DNA of 51,350 nt from Gemmatimonadota bacterium (GTDB lineage: Bacteria > JAAXHH01). Of this stretch, positions 11,428-24,215 are shown one piece after another. Each line of letters begins with the position of its first letter. Positions within the stretch are counted from its first letter, which is position 1. Location: positions 1 to 51,350 of the forward strand of contig VXWP01000013.1 in assembly GCA_009835325.1 (NCBI GenBank), given 5' to 3'. Under the pieces are notes generated by a model. The model was not told the DNA's origin. It saw only the letters and a program-made list of their open reading frames with translations, and made no database searches. The translations under genes were made by a program, and so were the position numbers.

Positions 11428-12285
11428 CTACTGAACAGGTGATTCTCCATCGATATTATCGGCAATGCGCTCATCCGTAGCAAGGAACAGCGCGTCCCGC
11501 TCGTCCTGAGGTACGTAGGTTCCCGGATGGCCTGCCGATTCCATGGCCGCGCGCAGCGGAGCGAGATCCTGTTCGTGAAAGTGCGCCAGAAACCGGATGT
11601 TCCGCTGGACTTCCGAAGCGCTGAGACGGGCGACGGGTTTCTCCAGCAGGCCGTGGGTCAGGGGCACGAGGGCGTCGGGTCCGGTGCCGGACAGGAAGCG
11701 TTCAAGGGAGGCAACGACTTCCGGCGGCACCTGGCGAAAGCCGGTCAGGCGGGAACCCCTGATGCGTTCGTGGGGCGGAAGATGGCGGACCGGTTCGATA
11801 TGTCCGATCAGCTTCAGCACGTAGACCAGCGCGTCGAAGGCGGCCAGGGCGCGCCGCCGCGACTTGAACACGCCGTACCACTTGAGGTCCAGATCCTTCC
11901 ACGCGTCCACATGGGTCGTGAAGCAGAGCAGGACCTGCTTCTCCGTGCCGCCCAGGCCGAGGGCCGGGTAAAGGAAGTCCCAGGTGCCGTCTTCGTTGTA
12001 AGGCGGCCTCAGCTTGCGGATCAGTTCGTTCTCGAGCAGCAGGGCCTCGCGTTCCGATTCCCGCGGCATGATCTCGAGGGCGCTCGCCTCCCGGACCAGC
12101 GTCCGCATCTTGCGGTGCACCTTGCGGCGCGAGGCGTTTCGGTACTGCTGGAGTCGCCGCCTTATGTTCGCGGCCTTGCCGACGTAGATAACGGTGCCCT
12201 GCCCGTCCTTGAACAGGTAGACCGCCGGCGTCATGGGCGATTCATCGATGAGGCGCTCGCCGAATTTCCGGTCGAACTGGCGCAT
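11428..12285 (-). CDS. GIY-YIG nuclease-domain protein (UvrC/Cho-like N-terminus)
   Basis: The N-terminal about 100 residues form a GIY-YIG endonuclease domain as in UvrC and Cho: AVYLF (residues 21-25, the GIY position), IYVGKA (33-38, the YIG position), an arginine cluster IRRRL, and a Glu in ALLLENELIRKLRPPYN (about residue 85) at the catalytic acid position. The remaining about 185 residues lack the UvrC UvrB-binding and RNase H-like regions I would recognise, so this is not a complete UvrC. The start is set at Met before RQFDRKFGE (12285), because an upstream in-frame ATG would add 19 residues encoded by the repeat and promoter region. Probably a DNA repair or structure-specific nuclease; likely an operon with the exonuclease downstream. 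Confidence 0.8.
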   Translation of the reverse strand: MRQFDRKFGERLIDESPMTPAVYLFKDGQGTVIYVGKAANIRRRLQQYRNASRRKVHRKMRTLVREASALEIMPRESEREALLLENELIRKLRPPYNEDGTWDFLYPALGLGGTEKQVLLCFTTHVDAWKDLDLKWYGVFKSRRRALAAFDALVYVLKLIGHIEPVRHLPPHERIRGSRLTGFRQVPPEVVASLERFLSGTGPDALVPLTHGLLEKPVARLSASEVQRNIRFLAHFHEQDLAPLRAAMESAGHPGTYVPQDERDALFLATDERIADNIDGESPVQ

Positions 12286-12315
12286 GGTGTAGTCGTATCT
12301 ACAATGTATATACAG

Positions 12316-12353
12316 TGCATCTGCGTTGCATAATCGTTGCATCTGCGTTGCAT
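12316..12353. repeat. Two exact 16-bp repeats with 22-bp period
   Basis: TGCATCTGCGTTGCAT occurs at 12316-12331 and again at 12338-12353, spaced 22 bp start to start. The second copy ends exactly on the -35 element of the predicted promoter of the M20 gene, and both lie between divergent genes. This arrangement fits an activator or repressor site pair on one face of the helix. Confidence 0.75.
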
Positions 12354-12376
12354 GTAGGCCTGACGACAGTTATAAT
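12348..12376 (+). promoter_or_regulatory. Predicted sigma-70-type promoter of the M20 amidohydrolase gene
   Basis: TTGCAT (12348-12353), 17-bp spacer, perfect TATAAT (12371-12376). Transcription would begin about 70 bases before the chosen ATG, which rules out upstream in-frame start codons for the amidohydrolase. Confidence 0.6.
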
Positions 12377-12455
12377 ATACCCTTGTATACCGCATCGACA
12401 TCCCAAATCCCTCATTTTCCACGAATATTCCGTGCACCGACCGGAGAGCCCGACC

Positions 12456-13862
12456 ATGACCGCGGAAAAACTGATCATCGATTACATAAGCGACCAGGAC
12501 GACGACCTGTCCCGGATGGCCATGGACATCTGGGACCATCCGCAGATCGCGATGCAGGAGACCTACGCGTCGAAACTGCAGGCAAAGGATCTGGAAGCGG
12601 ACGGCTTTACCATCGAGTGGGGCGCCGGGGGGATGGAAACGGCCTTCGTCGCCACCTGGGGCTCGGGAGATCCCATCATCGGTTACCTGGGGGAGTATGA
12701 CGCACTGCCCGGCCTGTCCCAGACGGTTTCCGCCGAGCGGGAAGCCATCGAACCGGGCGGCCCCGGCCACGGCTGCGGCCACAATCTCTTCGGCACGGCG
12801 TGCCTGGGTTCCGTAAAGGCCCTGAAGCGCGCGATGGAACGGGATGGCATCGGCGGCACGATCCGGTACTACGGCTGTCCCGCGGAAGAACAGGTGGTGG
12901 GCAAGGTGCTCATGGCGAATGACGGCGTCTTCGACGACCTCGACGCCGCCATCACCTGGCATCCCGGCGCAACGAACGTGGTCTGGAACGGTTCGTCGCT
13001 CGCGCTCAACTCCTTCAAGGTGAATTTCCACGGCGTGGCCGCCCATGCCTCGGCCATGCCGCACCAGGGTCGCAGCGCCCTCGACGGCGTGATGCTGATG
13101 GACGTGGGCATGAACTACCTCCGGGAGCACGTGATCCCGGAAGCGCGCATCCACAGCGTGGTAACGAGCGGCGGGGAAGCGCCGAACGTGGTGCCGGCCT
13201 TTGCCCAGGTGTGGTACTACATCCGATCGCCGAAACGCGCCGAGGTGGACGAGATGTACGAACGGGTACTCGACATCGCGAAGGGTGCCGCGCTGATGAG
13301 CGGCACGACCCACGATATCGAGTTTATCGGGGGCGCCTACGAGGTCCTGCCGAACGGCACGATCTCCGATCTGATGCTGAAGAACATGCAGGCGGTGAAC
13401 GATCTCGCCTTCACCGCCGAGGAACGGCGCTTCGCCCGGCAGCTCCAGGCGACTTTTCCCGAGAACGCGGTCCGGTCGGCCTACGAGCGGATGGAGAAAT
13501 CGACGGTCAAGGATTCCATTGCCGAAAGCATCGAGAATCCCCTCTGGACCCAGGTGCTTCCCCATACCGATACCCCGCCGCACGTGGAAGGTTCGACGGA
13601 CGTGGGCGATGTGAGCTGGATCGCGCCCACGGGGCAGCTCACGACCTGCTGCTGGCCCCTGGGCACGCCGGCCCACAGCTGGCAGATGGTCGCCTCCTCC
13701 GGTTCGAGCATCGGTAGCAGGGGCATGCTCTTCGCGGCCAAGTCCCTGGCGCTTACGGGCCTCGACCTGTTGCGGGACCCGGACCTGCTCAAACGCGCCA
13801 ACGAGGAATTCGACGAGGCGCGGGACGGCAAGACCTACAAGAGCGCGCTGCCTGAGGCGTAG
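12456..13862 (+). CDS. M20-family amidohydrolase (AbgB-like)
   Basis: A 468-residue zinc amidohydrolase of the M20 family, closest in motif layout to the p-aminobenzoyl-glutamate hydrolase subunit AbgB and related amidases. Metal-site motifs are IGYLGEYDALPG (residues 76-87), GHGCGHNLFG (104-113) and YYGCPAEEQ (138-146), with a conserved His in the dimerisation domain (FHGVAAHASAMPHQG) and a late HTDTPPHVEGSTDVGDVS segment. It likely cleaves an amide of an acylated amino acid or an aminobenzoyl-glutamate-like compound in the cytoplasm. The start is the ATG at 12456, with GGAGAG 8 bases upstream and the promoter at 12348-12376. It abuts the PhyH gene, whose possible GTG start overlaps its stop. 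Confidence 0.86.
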   Translation: MTAEKLIIDYISDQDDDLSRMAMDIWDHPQIAMQETYASKLQAKDLEADGFTIEWGAGGMETAFVATWGSGDPIIGYLGEYDALPGLSQTVSAEREAIEPGGPGHGCGHNLFGTACLGSVKALKRAMERDGIGGTIRYYGCPAEEQVVGKVLMANDGVFDDLDAAITWHPGATNVVWNGSSLALNSFKVNFHGVAAHASAMPHQGRSALDGVMLMDVGMNYLREHVIPEARIHSVVTSGGEAPNVVPAFAQVWYYIRSPKRAEVDEMYERVLDIAKGAALMSGTTHDIEFIGGAYEVLPNGTISDLMLKNMQAVNDLAFTAEERRFARQLQATFPENAVRSAYERMEKSTVKDSIAESIENPLWTQVLPHTDTPPHVEGSTDVGDVSWIAPTGQLTTCCWPLGTPAHSWQMVASSGSSIGSRGMLFAAKSLALTGLDLLRDPDLLKRANEEFDEARDGKTYKSALPEA

Positions 13863-13888
13863 TGCGCTGCCGGATGCGCGAGGACCAG

Positions 13889-14716
13889 ATGACAAGTACC
13901 ATTTCGAAGGCGGCCATTTCTCCGGAGCCGAAGGTCGGTATTCCCCCGGACGCCGGCGAACGGTACCGGCGAGACGGCTTCTTTTTCTCGCCGCCCATCA
14001 TCCCCACCGACCTGATCAGCCGGGTCACGGCCAGCATGGACGCGGTCATGGCCGGCGAATACGAGACCGGGGAACCGCCGCGCCGTTCATGGAACCCGGG
14101 CGACGACCCGAAGTGCATCCGCAAGATCGACCAGGCGCACCTGTCGGACCGGACGATCTACGAACTGGCCTCGCACCCCGCCATCGGGCACTGGGCGTCC
14201 GTCCTGCTGGGGGCGAAGCGCGTCCAGCTGTGGGCGTCCCAGATGCTTTACAAGCCACCGGCCGGCCCTGACGGCGGGGTGACCGGCAATGTCGGCTGGC
14301 ATCAGGACAAGCAGTACTGGAGGTACCTGGAAGGCGAGCTGTTCACGGCATGGGTTGCCGTAAGCGACGTGACGGCGGCGTCCGGCCCCATGCGGTTTCT
14401 GCGGGGCTCGCACCGGTGGGGGCTGCTGGACAGCGGCGACTTCTTCGGCCACGACCACGAGGCGCAGCGGAAGGACATCCCCGTACCCGAGGGAGAAAGC
14501 TGGGTTGAGGTCGAGGCGGTCCTGCCTCCCGGCGCGGTCAGTTTCCACGACCGCCATACCTACCACGCCAGCGGGCCGAACGTATCGAACGCACCGCGCC
14601 GCAGTTTCGCCTTTCACCTGCGGACTGAAAACACCCGGCCGGTGGAAGGCCGCAACGACTACTACCTGCAGCACCTGGACGATCCCGCCTATTGCCCGGT
14701 GCTATACGAGGCGTGA
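13889..14716 (+). CDS. Phytanoyl-CoA dioxygenase (PhyH) family protein 1
   Basis: Fe(II)/2-oxoglutarate-dependent oxygenase of the PhyH superfamily, 275 residues. The iron ligands are WHQD (His138, Asp140) and the distal His in TYHASGPN (His226); the Arg in the following RRSFAFH fits the 2-oxoglutarate carboxylate contact. The middle segment AWVAVSDVTAASGPMRFLRGSH is characteristic. These enzymes hydroxylate diverse small molecules; the substrate here is unknown. The ATG at 13889 is preceded by a GAGGA element; a GTG at 13862 overlapping the TAG of the amidohydrolase is an alternative implying coupling. Together with the amidohydrolase it may form a catabolic pair. Confidence 0.87.
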   Translation: MTSTISKAAISPEPKVGIPPDAGERYRRDGFFFSPPIIPTDLISRVTASMDAVMAGEYETGEPPRRSWNPGDDPKCIRKIDQAHLSDRTIYELASHPAIGHWASVLLGAKRVQLWASQMLYKPPAGPDGGVTGNVGWHQDKQYWRYLEGELFTAWVAVSDVTAASGPMRFLRGSHRWGLLDSGDFFGHDHEAQRKDIPVPEGESWVEVEAVLPPGAVSFHDRHTYHASGPNVSNAPRRSFAFHLRTENTRPVEGRNDYYLQHLDDPAYCPVLYEA

Positions 14717-14737
14717 TTTAACAAGGAGTCACCCGGT

Positions 14738-14932
14738 ATGAGCGATGTATTGGATGCGGTCTTTATCTTTCCACTGATGCTCGTGGGCATGTCTCTCTTC
14801 ATCACGGGCCTGCTCGCCATGGCCGGCGGCAACAACATGGGGCGTATCGGCCTTTCCACCCCCAGGCGCGGCAAGATCGCCATGGCCGTGGGGGTGGTCA
14901 TAAACACCATCGGGATTACCTTGCTGACCTGA
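14738..14932 (+). CDS. Small two-helix membrane protein A
   Basis: A 64-residue protein with two predicted transmembrane helices (about residues 8-28 and 46-63) joined by a short basic loop containing GRIGLSTPRRGK. A strong ribosome site AAGGAG lies 10 bases before the ATG. It is a paralogue of the next small gene: both have a Gly-rich first helix, then RIGL(S/T)T, a basic turn and a second helix. No family is recognised. It follows the PhyH gene by 21 bases and is probably co-transcribed with it. Confidence 0.72.
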   Translation: MSDVLDAVFIFPLMLVGMSLFITGLLAMAGGNNMGRIGLSTPRRGKIAMAVGVVINTIGITLLT

Positions 14933-14972
14933 CTTTTCCCAGGACCCATAGTCTCAGCAGCGGGCCAGCATC

Positions 14973-15137
14973 ATGAGCGTGTTACTGATCGCCGCCGGGC
15001 TCTACCTTTTCGTATCGGGCGTGGTCGTATGGGCCGGCGGCAGGACGGTGGAGCGGATCGGGCTCACCACCCGGAACCGTGGATTGATCGCGCTCATCCT
15101 GGGCGCTGGCCTGTTGATCTACGCCATAGCCTACTAG
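14973..15137 (+). CDS. Small two-helix membrane protein B (54 aa)
   Basis: An ATG-to-TAG frame of 54 residues starting MSVLLIAAGLYLF. It has two predicted membrane helices separated by AGGRTVERIGLTTRNRG. It resembles the preceding protein: the RIGL(S/T)T, basic turn and hydrophobic second helix align without gaps. The conserved order and 40-base spacing argue that it is real despite its small size. It is the last gene before a 362-base gap. Function unknown; a small membrane partner or modulator is possible but unproven. Confidence 0.62.
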   Translation: MSVLLIAAGLYLFVSGVVVWAGGRTVERIGLTTRNRGLIALILGAGLLIYAIAY

Positions 15138-15499
15138 CCGTCGTCACCTGTACCAGCTTCCGTCACCTATCGCAAAAACCCTTGCCGCCCAGTATCTTCC
15201 GGACATTTTCCGACTTTCTGATGTAGGCGGCCACCCAGGGGTACATATCCGCTCCGGCTGGTTACCTTCGGTCCGGAATCCTCCGGTAGCCATGGATGCG
15301 CCGCACCTGTGCTCGCCGCTGCGCCCGCGATCGAGAAATCCGGCGCGGGGATCGCACTCAACACTTGATTGTAACAAAGAAATCGACTTCCTTCTTAAGT
15401 ATAGCACTTTCCTTCGCCGGACCGTTTAGCCGTATGCGCGAAAGTTCACCGGAAACGCGCCGGTCCGTCTGAAACCGAAATCTCAAGATCAGAATTCCC
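15138..15499. other. 362-base intergenic gap without a recognised gene
   Basis: No credible gene was found between small protein B and lhr. A short minus-strand frame (about 27 codons, ending near 15170, beginning MYPWVAAYIRKSENV) has a protein-like composition but follows an in-frame stop and has no visible start signal, so it may be a gene remnant. The last about 130 bases are AT-richer and probably hold the lhr promoter, but no convincing -35/-10 pair with normal spacing is visible. Confidence 0.5.
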
Positions 15500-19990
<4,491 letters not shown>

Positions 19991-20052
19991 TGCGCATGAG
20001 AAGCGGACCGACGGTCCTTGACGGCCCTTGCGGCCGGTCCCGGGCGGCAGGC

Positions 20053-20706
20053 ATGAAGAAAGTCTTCATCATCCTACTGGCTTCCGTAATCTCGTTGTCG
20101 GCAACCGGCAAGGGATTCGCCCAGGTCGCCCAGGTCGCCCAGGTCCCCGAAAAGCGCATGTCGATCAGCCTGGGTGGCGGGAGGAGTATCCCTCTAGGCG
20201 ATTTTGCGGACGGAAAAACCAGGGGATCTTTATTCCTCCTTGGGGTGACGGTACGCGTTTCCGAATCCCTTCATCTCGCGTTCAACGGCCATGACAACCT
20301 CTTTTCAGTAAAACACGGTCGACACGACAGGGATCGCCTGAGCGACGAAGCGCTGCAGAGACTTGGACCGGACGTGGATGCCAACGTAAGCCTGGAAGGC
20401 GCCAACTTCGGATTGATGTACAAGACCACCACTTCCCCCGCAGCCGTTTACGGGATCGGCGGCATCGGCTACGCCAGGGCAATCGACCGGTTCTTCGGTA
20501 CCGTGCGCGGCACGAAGTTGACCGCGTTCAGTTCAGAGGCTTCTTTCAGTGTCCTTCTGGGCGGCGGCGTGCACATGCCCGTTACGGACACGGTCGGCCT
20601 GGCGCTGGACGTGAGATACATTCGCGCCTTCAACGACCGGAACATCCAGTGGATTCCGGTCGCCGCCTCTGTGGTCTTCAATTTCTGGAAGGTAGCACCT
20701 CAGTAG
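20053..20706 (+). CDS. Outer-membrane beta-barrel protein
   Basis: A 217-residue secreted protein: signal peptide MKKVFIILLASVISLSATGKGFA, then alternating amphipathic strands with aromatic girdles (SISLGGGRSIPLGDF, GANFGLMYKTTT, AVYGIGGIGYARA, FSVLLGGGVHMPV, VGLALDVRYIRAF) and a C-terminal strand SVVFNFWKV. This fits a small eight-stranded OmpA/OmpW-like barrel, though the family cannot be fixed by eye. Just after the cleavage site the codons for Gln-Val-Ala repeat as a 9-bp tandem unit (20122-20148). The start is the ATG before KKVFII; longer in-frame extensions would overlap lhr and lack a signal peptide. Presence of the gene supports a Gram-negative envelope. Confidence 0.75.
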   Translation: MKKVFIILLASVISLSATGKGFAQVAQVAQVPEKRMSISLGGGRSIPLGDFADGKTRGSLFLLGVTVRVSESLHLAFNGHDNLFSVKHGRHDRDRLSDEALQRLGPDVDANVSLEGANFGLMYKTTTSPAAVYGIGGIGYARAIDRFFGTVRGTKLTAFSSEASFSVLLGGGVHMPVTDTVGLALDVRYIRAFNDRNIQWIPVAASVVFNFWKVAPQ

Positions 20707-20740
20707 GTACCCCGGCGCGGCGCTGATCGCCCGGCGTCCT

Positions 20741-21754
20741 CTACGCTTCCATCATCGTCTTCAATACGTCTACCAGTTGCGCGGGCGAGGCCGTTCCCGT
20801 GACACCCAGTTGACGGACGGTAATCGAAGCCGCGAGGTTTCCGACCAGGGCGGCCTCCATGAGCGTCGCGCCGGCGGCCAGCGAGGCCACGATCCCGGCC
20901 GTGACGCTGTCCCCGGCCCCAACGGTGTCCACGGGTTCCGGAACGCGTATGCCGGGCACATGCCGGCGGTCATCGCCGTCGATCAGCAGCAGGCCGTCCG
21001 CGCCGAGGGTGATGTAAACCGGCCGTGCCGTTCCTTCGTCCGCTCCGCCCATCTCACCCGGCCGGTCCGTTCTATTGTCCGCTCCGCGCATCTCGTCCCG
21101 GTTTCCCTTGCGGATGACGTGGTGGAAATCGCCGATGCGTTCGCGCGAATCCGCCAGGATGACTTTCTCCGGCAGGTTCTTGCCGAGGTCGCCGATCGCA
21201 TCACGGACCCGGTCCGTGACGACTCCGGTGTTGGGTCTCCCCACCTGGTCCAGGACGGCCACACCGTCCACCCCGGTCGTCATGTCTTCCATGAATTCGA
21301 TCAACCGGCCTTCCAGGGCCCGTGGCGTGGGCGTCCGGTTCTGTATGTCGATGCGGCTTGATTCCCGTTCTCCGCCCGGCTCCCGGTTCATGGGCTTGAT
21401 GTAGGTGGGCGTGAACCGGTCCGGGGATTCGACCAGTCCGTCGAGGCGGACTCCCATGGCCGCCAGGCCCTGCCTGAGCTCGTACCCCTCCCCGTCGTCG
21501 CCCGTGATCCCCACGGCGAACAGGTCTCCGACGCCCAGGGCGTGCAGGTTGGCCATGACCGTGCCCGCGGCGCCGGGCATGCAGCGTCTGGCGACGACCT
21601 GGCGCGCGGCCAGCCCCGTCTCCAGGGACGGTTCGTCCAGTGCCGGATCGAGGACCAGGTACTTGTCCAGGAAGAAGTCGCCCACGACCATGATGGATAG
21701 GCCGGCGAAGCGGGACAGCAGGCTTTCGAGGCGGTGTGGAGTCATCTCAGGCAA
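20741..21754 (-). CDS. PfkB-family kinase, HldE N-domain (RfaE1)-like
   Basis: Ribokinase/PfkB-fold sugar kinase of 337 residues. N-terminal GLSIMVVGDFFLDKYL, GGAA-like PGAAGTVMANLHALG and the C-terminal anion hole and catalytic motif DTVGAGDSVTAG (catalytic Asp about 282) are clear. Sequence flavour is closest to the heptose-7-phosphate kinase domain of HldE, but the cytidylyltransferase half is absent and no other LPS heptose genes are nearby, so the substrate is unproven. Residues 221-245 contain an imperfect tandem duplication (EMRGADNRTDRPG then EMGGADEGTARP) before the strand VYITLGADG. The gene is divergent from the ABC operon and convergent with the beta-barrel gene. Confidence 0.82.
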   Translation of the reverse strand: MPEMTPHRLESLLSRFAGLSIMVVGDFFLDKYLVLDPALDEPSLETGLAARQVVARRCMPGAAGTVMANLHALGVGDLFAVGITGDDGEGYELRQGLAAMGVRLDGLVESPDRFTPTYIKPMNREPGGERESSRIDIQNRTPTPRALEGRLIEFMEDMTTGVDGVAVLDQVGRPNTGVVTDRVRDAIGDLGKNLPEKVILADSRERIGDFHHVIRKGNRDEMRGADNRTDRPGEMGGADEGTARPVYITLGADGLLLIDGDDRRHVPGIRVPEPVDTVGAGDSVTAGIVASLAAGATLMEAALVGNLAASITVRQLGVTGTASPAQLVDVLKTMMEA

Positions 21755-21771
21755 TGTAAGATCCAGCGGAC

Positions 21772-21797
21772 GTAAATAAAAGTATTTACAGTAAATA
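21772..21797. promoter_or_regulatory. GTAAATA operator-like triplet between divergent genes
   Basis: GTAAATA (21772-21778) and its exact reverse complement TATTTAC (21783-21789) are separated by 4 bases, and a second GTAAATA follows at 21791-21797. The cluster lies just upstream of the minus-strand kinase gene in a 259-base AT-rich divergent region, as expected of a regulator site. The regulator is unknown. Confidence 0.45.
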
Positions 21798-22013
21798 AAC
21801 GATTTCGGCAGGCTGCTTTTCCTTGATTTTCGGGCTCAGAAAGTGTACCTTTGCGAACTGGATTGAGCCGCGATTTCCTCACACTTTCCCAGGACATCAA
21901 ACCGCATTCGAAGCATTGTAGCGTTACGGATGCATCCACTTTATTGATATATGACCGGTTCCGTTCATTCCTCAAGTCGGCACGCCCCGCAGCAAGGTCC
22001 CAAAGGAAGTTAC

Positions 22014-24215
22014 ATGCGCCTGGCCGATCCCCTGCCGGATCAGATTCAGAAGAAACTCTACCCCGTACTGGAAACCGACGAAGAAATCCACATCACCCTG
22101 GAATCGGACCTGGACGCGAAAGGCCGGTTCCAGCCCTCCTGGCTCATCGTAACCGACCGCCGCGTCATGGCCCTTGAACTCAACGGCGCCGGCGACGACA
22201 TCGCCGTCCCGCTGGATGACCTGACCAGGGTGGCGGTGGAACCCCTGGTAGGCGGCTCCTGCCTGGAGGTCTCCACGGCCGAAGACACGATTCCGCTGAT
22301 CCGATATTCCCAGAGCCGCGTGGACGTCTTCAACGAGGCGCAGCGCGGCATCGAGCAGCACATCGAGGAAAAGCCGTTCCAGGTCAAGACGGAGTTCCCC
22401 CGGGTGGTCTGCGACACCTGCGGCAGGCGCCTGCCCACCCGGGACGGACTGTGTCCCGCCTGCGTCAGCAAGTGGGGTATGCTCAAGCGGATCTGCTCCT
22501 ACCTGGGCGCCCACCGGACCAAGGCCATCGCCATGGTGGCGCTGTTCGCCGTGCTCAGCGTGGCGGAACTGCTGCCGCCCAAGATTACGCAGCTCATCAT
22601 CGACGACGCCTTCGCGAACGAAGACGTGGACCTGCTGTTCTGGTTCGTCGCGGCCATGGCCGGCCTGCTCGTCCTCCGCTGGCTGGGCGAGATGGCGAAC
22701 GGCTGGCTGACGGCCTGGGTGGGCGCCCGCGTGGTGGCGGATATCCGGGCCCAGGTGTACCAACACGTCGAATACCTTTCGCTGGGGTTCCACGACAAGC
22801 AGAAGACGGGCGGCCTGCTTTCGCGCGTGACGCGGGACACCCGGAACGTGCGCAGCTTCCTGGTGGACGGCCTGCCCTTCCTCATCCTCCGCTGGATGAC
22901 GACGCTCGGGATCATCGGCATACTGTTCTACACCAACTGGGTGCTCACGCTCTACATCCTCATCCCCGTGCCGCTCATCATCATCTGGGGCCGGGTCCTG
23001 TACCGGAGGTTGCGGACCTACTACACCCGCATGTGGCGCCAGTGGGAAGGTTTCTTCACCCACATCCAGGAATCCCTGTCGGGGATACGGATCGTCAAGG
23101 CTTTCGCCCAGGAGAACAGGGAGGTTAACCGGTTCAAGCGCAACGCGAGGGACATGTTCGCTCTGGAGTACTGGACCGAGAAACAGTGGATCTACTACTT
23201 CTCCACCATGGGCCTGCTGAACTTCCTGGGCTTCATCGTGGTATGGCTGGTGGGGGGCGGGCAGGTGCTCGGCCAGGAACTCACCCTGGGCGAACTGATC
23301 CTGTTCTACTTCTACCTGCAGATGTTCTACGGTCCGCTGCGGTGGCTCGGCCGGGTCAACAGCTGGATGACGCGGGCCATGAGCGCCGCCGAAAGGGTCT
23401 TTGAGCTAATCGACATGGAACCGGAGAATTACGAGGACAAGAACGCGAAGCAGATGCTGCAGACGCGGGGCGAGATCAGGTTCCACGGCGTGACGTTCGG
23501 GTACGACGCCGCGCTGCCGGTGCTGCGGGACGTCAATCTACATATCCGGCCCGGCGAGATGATCGGGCTGGTCGGCAAGTCGGGTGCCGGGAAGAGTACG
23601 ACCATCAATCTCATCTGCCGGTTCTACGACGTGAACTACGGTTCGATTACGCTGGACGGCGTGGACCTGCGGGACATCCGGCTCGAGGACCTGCGCGGCC
23701 ATATCGGTGTCGTCCTGCAGGAACCGATCCTTTTCAACGGGACGATCCGGGAGAACATCGCCTACGGCAAGCCCGCGGCGAGTTTCGAAGACATCATGGC
23801 GGCGGCGCGGGCGGCCAACGCCCACAACTTCATTCTCGCGAAGCCCGATGGATACGATACGATTCTCGGGGACAAGGGCACGGGACTGTCGGGCGGCGAG
23901 AAGCAGCGCGTCTCCATCGCCCGGGCGATCCTCCACGACCCCCGCATCCTGATTCTTGACGAGGCGACGTCCTCGGTGGACGCCGAGACGGAGAAGCAGC
24001 TCCAGGAAGCCATCGCGCGGTTGATCAAGGGGCGCACGACCATCGCCATCGCCCACCGCCTGTCCACGCTGCGGGACGCCGACCGGCTGGTGGTGCTGGA
24101 GCAGGGCCGGGTCGTCGAGGAAGGCACCCACGAGGAACTGATCGCGAACCGCGGCCACTTCCATCACCTGGTACGGCTGCAGAAGGCCACATCCGAGATC
24201 ATGGAGGTGGCATGA
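22014..24215 (+). CDS. ABC exporter half-transporter with N-terminal PH-like domain and zinc ribbon (1)
   Basis: Half-size type I ABC exporter (733 aa) with an unusual N-terminal extension. Residues 1-120 form a PH-like beta domain (WLIVTDRRVMAL, VPLDDLTRVAVEPLVGG, LEVSTAEDTIPLIRYS). Residues 133-150 are a zinc ribbon with Cys133, 136, 147 and 150. A six-helix membrane domain (about 160-450) and an ATPase follow: Walker A GKSGAGKST (about 520), LSGGEKQR (about 625), Walker B ILILDEATSSVD (about 645-656) and AHRLSTL. All catalytic elements look intact. The start is the ATG with AAAGGAAG 6 bases upstream; an earlier in-frame start lacks a ribosome site. It overlaps the next half-transporter by ATGA, implying a heterodimer. 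I recall this architecture being annotated beside DUF1854 in cyanophycin-related loci, but no cyanophycin genes are here. Confidence 0.88.
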   Translation: MRLADPLPDQIQKKLYPVLETDEEIHITLESDLDAKGRFQPSWLIVTDRRVMALELNGAGDDIAVPLDDLTRVAVEPLVGGSCLEVSTAEDTIPLIRYSQSRVDVFNEAQRGIEQHIEEKPFQVKTEFPRVVCDTCGRRLPTRDGLCPACVSKWGMLKRICSYLGAHRTKAIAMVALFAVLSVAELLPPKITQLIIDDAFANEDVDLLFWFVAAMAGLLVLRWLGEMANGWLTAWVGARVVADIRAQVYQHVEYLSLGFHDKQKTGGLLSRVTRDTRNVRSFLVDGLPFLILRWMTTLGIIGILFYTNWVLTLYILIPVPLIIIWGRVLYRRLRTYYTRMWRQWEGFFTHIQESLSGIRIVKAFAQENREVNRFKRNARDMFALEYWTEKQWIYYFSTMGLLNFLGFIVVWLVGGGQVLGQELTLGELILFYFYLQMFYGPLRWLGRVNSWMTRAMSAAERVFELIDMEPENYEDKNAKQMLQTRGEIRFHGVTFGYDAALPVLRDVNLHIRPGEMIGLVGKSGAGKSTTINLICRFYDVNYGSITLDGVDLRDIRLEDLRGHIGVVLQEPILFNGTIRENIAYGKPAASFEDIMAAARAANAHNFILAKPDGYDTILGDKGTGLSGGEKQRVSIARAILHDPRILILDEATSSVDAETEKQLQEAIARLIKGRTTIAIAHRLSTLRDADRLVVLEQGRVVEEGTHEELIANRGHFHHLVRLQKATSEIMEVA

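Noticed and set aside
12315-12455. Upstream in-frame start extending the M20 amidohydrolase by 47 residues
   Set aside because: The extension crosses the 16-bp repeats and the TTGCAT-N17-TATAAT promoter; the ATG at 12456 has a ribosome site.
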